A model generated the notes under the pieces. The model ran no database searches. It saw only the letters and a list, made by a program, of their open reading frames with translations, and was not told where the DNA came from. Made by a program: the position numbers and the translations under genes. From positions 1 to 10,686 of the forward strand of contig CAZIMF010000027.1 of the NCBI GenBank assembly GCA_964540445.1: DNA of 10,686 bases, written 5' to 3'. The stretch comes from JALQXV01 sp964540445 (GTDB taxonomy: Bacteria > Patescibacteriota > Saccharimonadia > Saccharimonadales > 2-12-FULL-41-12). Positions 7,193-10,686 of this stretch are shown in pieces; position 1 is the first letter of the stretch; every line of letters begins with the position of its first letter.

Positions 7193-9184
7193 AAGAGGCG
7201 TAAAAGTACACTTAATAAAATCTCGTTGGCCTTTTTGGCAAGTCTGTTGTTTTTTAACTGCCTAGCCCAGGTTGCCAGTGCGCAAGCTAGTATTTACCAT
7301 ACAATCCTAGCTCCTTTTTATGACCCTAATACAACCAGTATAGATACTTGTAGCGCTACCGACACTAGCTCGCCATCTACTTCAACGGGGTCTGTTTATA
7401 TGATTGGGGACTCTATCGGCAATCGATCAAGTTCTACCTTGTCGGCTGATTTTCAAAAAGCTGGGTGGAAGCTAAGTATCAATGCTGAGGACGGCAGAAA
7501 TTTACCGCAAGGAATTTCAGAAATCGGTGGAGTATCTGATCAAACGCAGATTAAGAATTCGAACGCAGTAGTTATTGAGCTTGGTACTAACTCGGCGGGT
7601 TCTACGCCAACAAACATTTCAGCTATGATAACTAAAGTCAAAAGTCTAAACCCTTCAGCAAGAATTTATTGGGTTGATACAGCTGTCATTGATAGCCAGC
7701 GCATTAGTAAAGGTTACACTTCGCTGGCATCAACGTTGAGTAACGTGAATGAAAACATATACAACTCACCGGCTAGTAAAATATCTTGGAACAAAGCCGT
7801 ACTCGGCAACAATGCTGATCCAAAAAACATCGACCCGGCAGCAAAAGATACTAACGGCTATATAGACGCTTCCGATGGCTTGGGTGTTCATCCCACAAAC
7901 GACAAAGGAGTGCCCGCGCTTTCAGCTCTTATAGTCTCCGCCGTTACCGGCAGCAGCACTTCATCAGGTGGTGCTAGTTGTTGCACATCAGACTCGTCGC
8001 TCAACGGGACAAATGGTGTTGCCGTTATTTCATTTTTCGTCGGGAAGGGACTAAGCCCTACGCAAGCAGCCGGAATAGTCGGCAACATGACCCACGAATC
8101 CAGCCTTCAACCACAAAGGCTGCAGGGAACTAGCCCTGGTGTTAAAACGCCGGCCGAATCGCTTTCGGCGAGCCAGCTAGCGGACACTAGTTTAGGTTGG
8201 GGTATAGTTCAATGGACTCCGCCGGGTAAAATGATTAATACTTTCAATCCAACAAGCAAGGCGAATGATTTAGAGACGCAATTAGAGTTTGTGTGGACGC
8301 AACTAACTGGTACTGGGGCACTGGCAGAAGACCCTAGTATTCTGCCCGATATTAAGTCAGTCGCAGATAATGACATCTTAAATGCTGTCCTTGCTTTTCA
8401 AGGTAACGAAAACGGTACGGCCGGTAAATATGCCGGTGATTATCGCGGATTTGAAAGACCCGCTGACGAAGGAGGCTCTGTAGTCGATAGGGTAACTTTT
8501 GCAACTCGTGCTTTTAACGCATATAACGCTGGTGGTTCCGCTGCGCCAATAGGAGGTGGGGTCGACTGTGGCGGGGAAACAAGTACTACGGCTGGGGCTC
8601 AAATTGTAGGAGATATCGGATTGAATTCCGACAAAGTTGATTGCGCTCCGGGCACTAAAGACTTGGGGATAGTCAGAACTAGATACACGGGTGAATTTAA
8701 GAAAGAACAGGGTCCATTAATTATTCGACTGTGCCAGGTACCTGATGTGCCCGGGGAGGGCAATAATACATCGGGGGTTGATATTGGCGGAGGTGTAGTT
8801 GTAAATTCTAGAGTTTCGGGCGCGTGGAGAGCGCTCGGAGTGGCCGCTAAGAAAGATGGCATTGACCTATTTGGAACAAGCTCATTCAGGCTGGCTGACT
8901 CATGTAACGGTACCGGAAACGGAGGCGCATGCGCTACTCCTGGTGGCTCACCCCACCAAATGGGTGTCGCAATTGATTTTTACAATCAGATGTACAACGT
9001 TAATGAAAATGCTCAGAGTTGTAGTGTTAGGGTTACTAAAACCGATAGTCCCCAATGGAGGTGGATGTACAAGAATGCCGAAAAGTTTGGGTTCAAGCAA
9101 TACTCGGCTGAAGCTTGGCACTGGGATCCAATTCCTACATCAAATAGGTGCAGCTCTTCTGAGCCGGCAGGATTGGTGCCATAA
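7190..9184 (+). CDS. Secreted three-domain peptidoglycan-active enzyme: SGNH + phage-tail-lysozyme-like + M15/VanY carboxypeptidase
   Basis: Residue numbers count from the alternative TTG at 7181. A Sec signal peptide covers 4-34 (basic MKRRK, hydrophobic ISLAFLASLLFF, ASA before the cut). Domain 1 (about 70-258) is SGNH/GDSL-like: YMIGDSIG with Ser78, ELGTNS with Asn137, and DGLGVHP with Asp232 and His237. Such domains add or remove acetyl or other acyl groups. Domain 2 (about 276-450) resembles phage tail lysozyme: GLSPTQAAGIVGNMTHESSL with likely catalytic Glu306, then GWGIVQW at 339-345. Domain 3 (about 540-653) is a D-Ala-D-Ala carboxypeptidase/endopeptidase of the M15/VanY type: the SxHxxGxAxD motif at 590-599 (His592, Asp599) and EAWHW with Glu644 and His647, a complete zinc site. 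Ser/Thr/Gly-rich linkers separate the domains. Ten cysteines lie in the mature part. In T4SS loci a VirB1-like or CD1108-like wall hydrolase is expected in this position; this three-activity fusion is larger than usual. Confidence 0.9.
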   Translation: MKRRKSTLNKISLAFLASLLFFNCLAQVASAQASIYHTILAPFYDPNTTSIDTCSATDTSSPSTSTGSVYMIGDSIGNRSSSTLSADFQKAGWKLSINAEDGRNLPQGISEIGGVSDQTQIKNSNAVVIELGTNSAGSTPTNISAMITKVKSLNPSARIYWVDTAVIDSQRISKGYTSLASTLSNVNENIYNSPASKISWNKAVLGNNADPKNIDPAAKDTNGYIDASDGLGVHPTNDKGVPALSALIVSAVTGSSTSSGGASCCTSDSSLNGTNGVAVISFFVGKGLSPTQAAGIVGNMTHESSLQPQRLQGTSPGVKTPAESLSASQLADTSLGWGIVQWTPPGKMINTFNPTSKANDLETQLEFVWTQLTGTGALAEDPSILPDIKSVADNDILNAVLAFQGNENGTAGKYAGDYRGFERPADEGGSVVDRVTFATRAFNAYNAGGSAAPIGGGVDCGGETSTTAGAQIVGDIGLNSDKVDCAPGTKDLGIVRTRYTGEFKKEQGPLIIRLCQVPDVPGEGNNTSGVDIGGGVVVNSRVSGAWRALGVAAKKDGIDLFGTSSFRLADSCNGTGNGGACATPGGSPHQMGVAIDFYNQMYNVNENAQSCSVRVTKTDSPQWRWMYKNAEKFGFKQYSAEAWHWDPIPTSNRCSSSEPAGLVP

Positions 9185-9186
9185 TG
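9169..9186 (+). promoter_or_regulatory. Ribosome binding site and TAATG overlap before the last gene
   Basis: AGGA at 9169-9172 is 11 bases before the ATG at 9184, which overlaps the TAA at 9182-9184. This is the same TAATG arrangement as at the TraC-like/virB4 junction. A second in-frame ATG at 9205, with GGGA at 9190-9193 also 11 bases upstream, is an equally reasonable start. Confidence 0.5.
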
Positions 9187-10686
9187 GACGGGAATAGTCG
9201 AAAAATGAAGAAGAGATTAATTATTGGGTTTTTGGTGATTGTGCTTTTAATTTTTGTTAGGCAATTATATGTAACCTCCTACATTGATATCTCGTTTATC
9301 GACCCCGGCCATACAAATAAAAGTTTGAGTGTGGAGGTCTTGAATCAAGGCAGCCTTAAAAAGACAACTTTAAATATTACCTCTGTCAATACAGTGAAAA
9401 GACTATCAAGAGGTGACTATGAGCTTCAGGCAACTAGCGGCACCAAGAACTATTTTGCCGTAGTTAGCGCAAAAGGCTTCTTGAGAAAAACACATGTTAC
9501 GGTGAGTTTAAGCGAACAGGATGGCAGAAAGTTTGTCGGGAACAAGCCATCTTCTTGCTCCCACTCCGTTGAGGGTGTTCTGATATCTTATGCGTGTGGA
9601 GCATCCTTCTCGGATGCAGACATTCATCAACCCGGATCCTCTGAAATACCAACATTCACGACCAAGGCCATAGACGTAAATGTGGTAGATGGCGAGATTG
9701 AAGGTTTTGTGGATTCTTCCAATGCATCAAGCGTTCTAATACATACGAATAATGCTGAGACAAGGGTCAGGACCCATACACTTTTTCGTGTAGCTAAAGA
9801 CTTGAGAGTATCTAATCCTATCATCCTTAAAGATTTAAGCGCTAAATCCTCGTACTCCCTGGTTAGCTATAAAACTGGATTTTTAGTATATGATCATTCG
9901 GCAGATACAGCATTCTACTATCCTTCGTTTAATTCGAGCCCTACTAGAATTAACCTCGCTAAACCGAAAGACAAATCTCTGGGATTCATTTCGCTTACGG
10001 CCAGCAACGATGGTATTGCGACACTATACTCTTCTAATAACAACCCGGATGCAAAGGACAAGGCGTCGGAAGTAGCGCTCAATGATATAGCTGCACAGTC
10101 GGAGGCTATAAAGTTCAATAAAGCATACTCAAAGGCTTTAGTTTGCGCACCGAAGACCTTATGCATGATTGGCGGGAAAAAAATGGATGTATATGATATC
10201 GCCGGTAGTAAAGCATCCTTGAGATACATGCTAAATAGTGTTAGCGACATCGAATACACCAGAAAGGGGTTAGCTGTTATTAATAAAAAAGGAGTTTTAA
10301 ATTTTGACGTTAAAAATAAAGCAGGTTACTACTCATATCGATTGGGTGATTATCGTTTTAACTCATTCCAGAATTCGCCAGACGGCTATGTATTAAGTCT
10401 CACGAATAATAAGTCTAATAAAGTTGCGATCGCTGTAAACCAAGTTGTTGTGGGCAGTGATCAAATAGATACTAAATTGGCAGAGTTACAAAGTCTACCG
10501 GGAGTAGACTTCGTGAGCGCATATGACAAATATGTATACATTTCAGCTAATTTGGGGCCGCTCATTTATAACGCCTCGCAAAAAGGTTATGAATATGATG
10601 CCGTCACCAAGACAGGAATGGCCAATAAACTTAATCAGGAGATCGACAAGTTGGGCATTGACCGTAAGGTTTACTCTATTTCTAGT
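9184..10686 (+). CDS. 5' part of an unrecognised membrane-anchored exported protein, possibly with a beta-propeller
   Basis: The frame is open for 501 codons from the ATG at 9184 to the right edge without a stop, so the C-terminus lies outside the window. A second start at 9205 (MKKRLIIGF) is equally plausible. A basic N-terminus (RKMKKR) precedes a short hydrophobic core (about 12-25) that should act as an uncleaved signal anchor, leaving the rest outside. Residues 30-110 look beta-rich, with a SRGDYELQATSG turn and a following GFLRKTHVTVSL strand that weakly recall PEGA-type surface domains. From about 195 onward, repeated strand-turn-strand units appear (YSLVSYKTGFLVYDHS at 224-239, GFISLTASNDGIATLYSS, RKGLAVINKKGVLNFDVKN at 360-378, DGYVLSLTNNKSNKVAIAV at 400-418). 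They resemble beta-propeller blades, without a recognisable family signature. Cysteines come in two close pairs (125/138, 321/327), all outside. The tight overlap with the wall enzyme places it in the same export machine. Confidence 0.8.
   Translation, partial: MDGNSRKMKKRLIIGFLVIVLLIFVRQLYVTSYIDISFIDPGHTNKSLSVEVLNQGSLKKTTLNITSVNTVKRLSRGDYELQATSGTKNYFAVVSAKGFLRKTHVTVSLSEQDGRKFVGNKPSSCSHSVEGVLISYACGASFSDADIHQPGSSEIPTFTTKAIDVNVVDGEIEGFVDSSNASSVLIHTNNAETRVRTHTLFRVAKDLRVSNPIILKDLSAKSSYSLVSYKTGFLVYDHSADTAFYYPSFNSSPTRINLAKPKDKSLGFISLTASNDGIATLYSSNNNPDAKDKASEVALNDIAAQSEAIKFNKAYSKALVCAPKTLCMIGGKKMDVYDIAGSKASLRYMLNSVSDIEYTRKGLAVINKKGVLNFDVKNKAGYYSYRLGDYRFNSFQNSPDGYVLSLTNNKSNKVAIAVNQVVVGSDQIDTKLAELQSLPGVDFVSAYDKYVYISANLGPLIYNASQKGYEYDAVTKTGMANKLNQEIDKLGIDRKVYSISS

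Noticed and set aside
7190..7300. Lipoprotein signal for the three-domain enzyme (Cys27 in FFNC)
   Set aside because: The residues before the cysteine do not fit a lipobox ([LVI][ASTVI][GAS]C), and a good ASA signal-peptidase I site follows.
8856..9197. 113-codon same-strand alternative frame over the M15 domain
   Set aside because: The other frame carries the complete SxHxxGxAxD and ExWH zinc motifs, so this one is a shadow.
1..10686. CRISPR array, tRNA, rRNA, insertion sequence or long repeats
   Set aside because: Coding sequence covers nearly the whole window, and I found no repeated spacer-like units, cloverleaf, transposase motif or terminal inverted repeats.

Overview
The window reads as one continuous plus-strand operon encoding part of a type IV secretion/conjugation apparatus of the single-membrane (Gram-positive or CPR) type, joined to large exported proteins. 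The order PrgI, TraC-like protein, VirB4 ATPase, then an exported wall enzyme is the layout known from Firmicutes mobile elements and from Candidatus Saccharibacteria and related CPR genomes. I favour a Saccharibacteria-like or other CPR bacterium because several proteins are large and unfamiliar and because the wall enzyme has an unusual domain mix. This lineage call is inference. The long frames contain no in-frame UGA, so the genetic code is standard, which argues against the UGA-recoding Gracilibacteria/Absconditabacteria.

Layout. Positions 3-860 hold the 3' end of a gene entering from the left, a soluble Cys-free tail that could belong to a VirB6/TrbL-type protein. Positions 867-1856 encode a PrgI-family two-helix membrane protein with a long C-terminal extension. 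Positions 1903-2766 encode a TraC-like/VirB4-N-terminal-like protein. Positions 2766-4652 encode the VirB4 ATPase, with intact Walker A and B motifs. Positions 4656-7184 encode an 842-residue protein with one clear membrane anchor and 12 cysteines, all on the predicted outer side; I do not recognise its family. Positions 7190-9184 encode a secreted three-domain enzyme: SGNH esterase/transferase-like, phage-tail-lysozyme-like, and M15/VanY carboxypeptidase-like. Positions 9184 to the right edge hold an open frame of at least 501 codons, a membrane-anchored exported protein that may contain a beta-propeller.

Gene junctions are extremely tight: two TAATG overlaps, gaps of 3 and 6 bases, and one stop/start overlap or 5-base gap. 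The largest gap is 46 bases. No promoter, terminator, tRNA, CRISPR array, insertion sequence or long repeat is visible, so the operon's promoter and terminator lie outside the window.

Working model (inference): PrgI, the TraC-like protein and VirB4 form the inner-membrane engine. The 842-residue and 501+-residue proteins build the extracytoplasmic part. The three-domain enzyme opens peptidoglycan, either the cell's own or, in an epibiont, that of the host or recipient cell.
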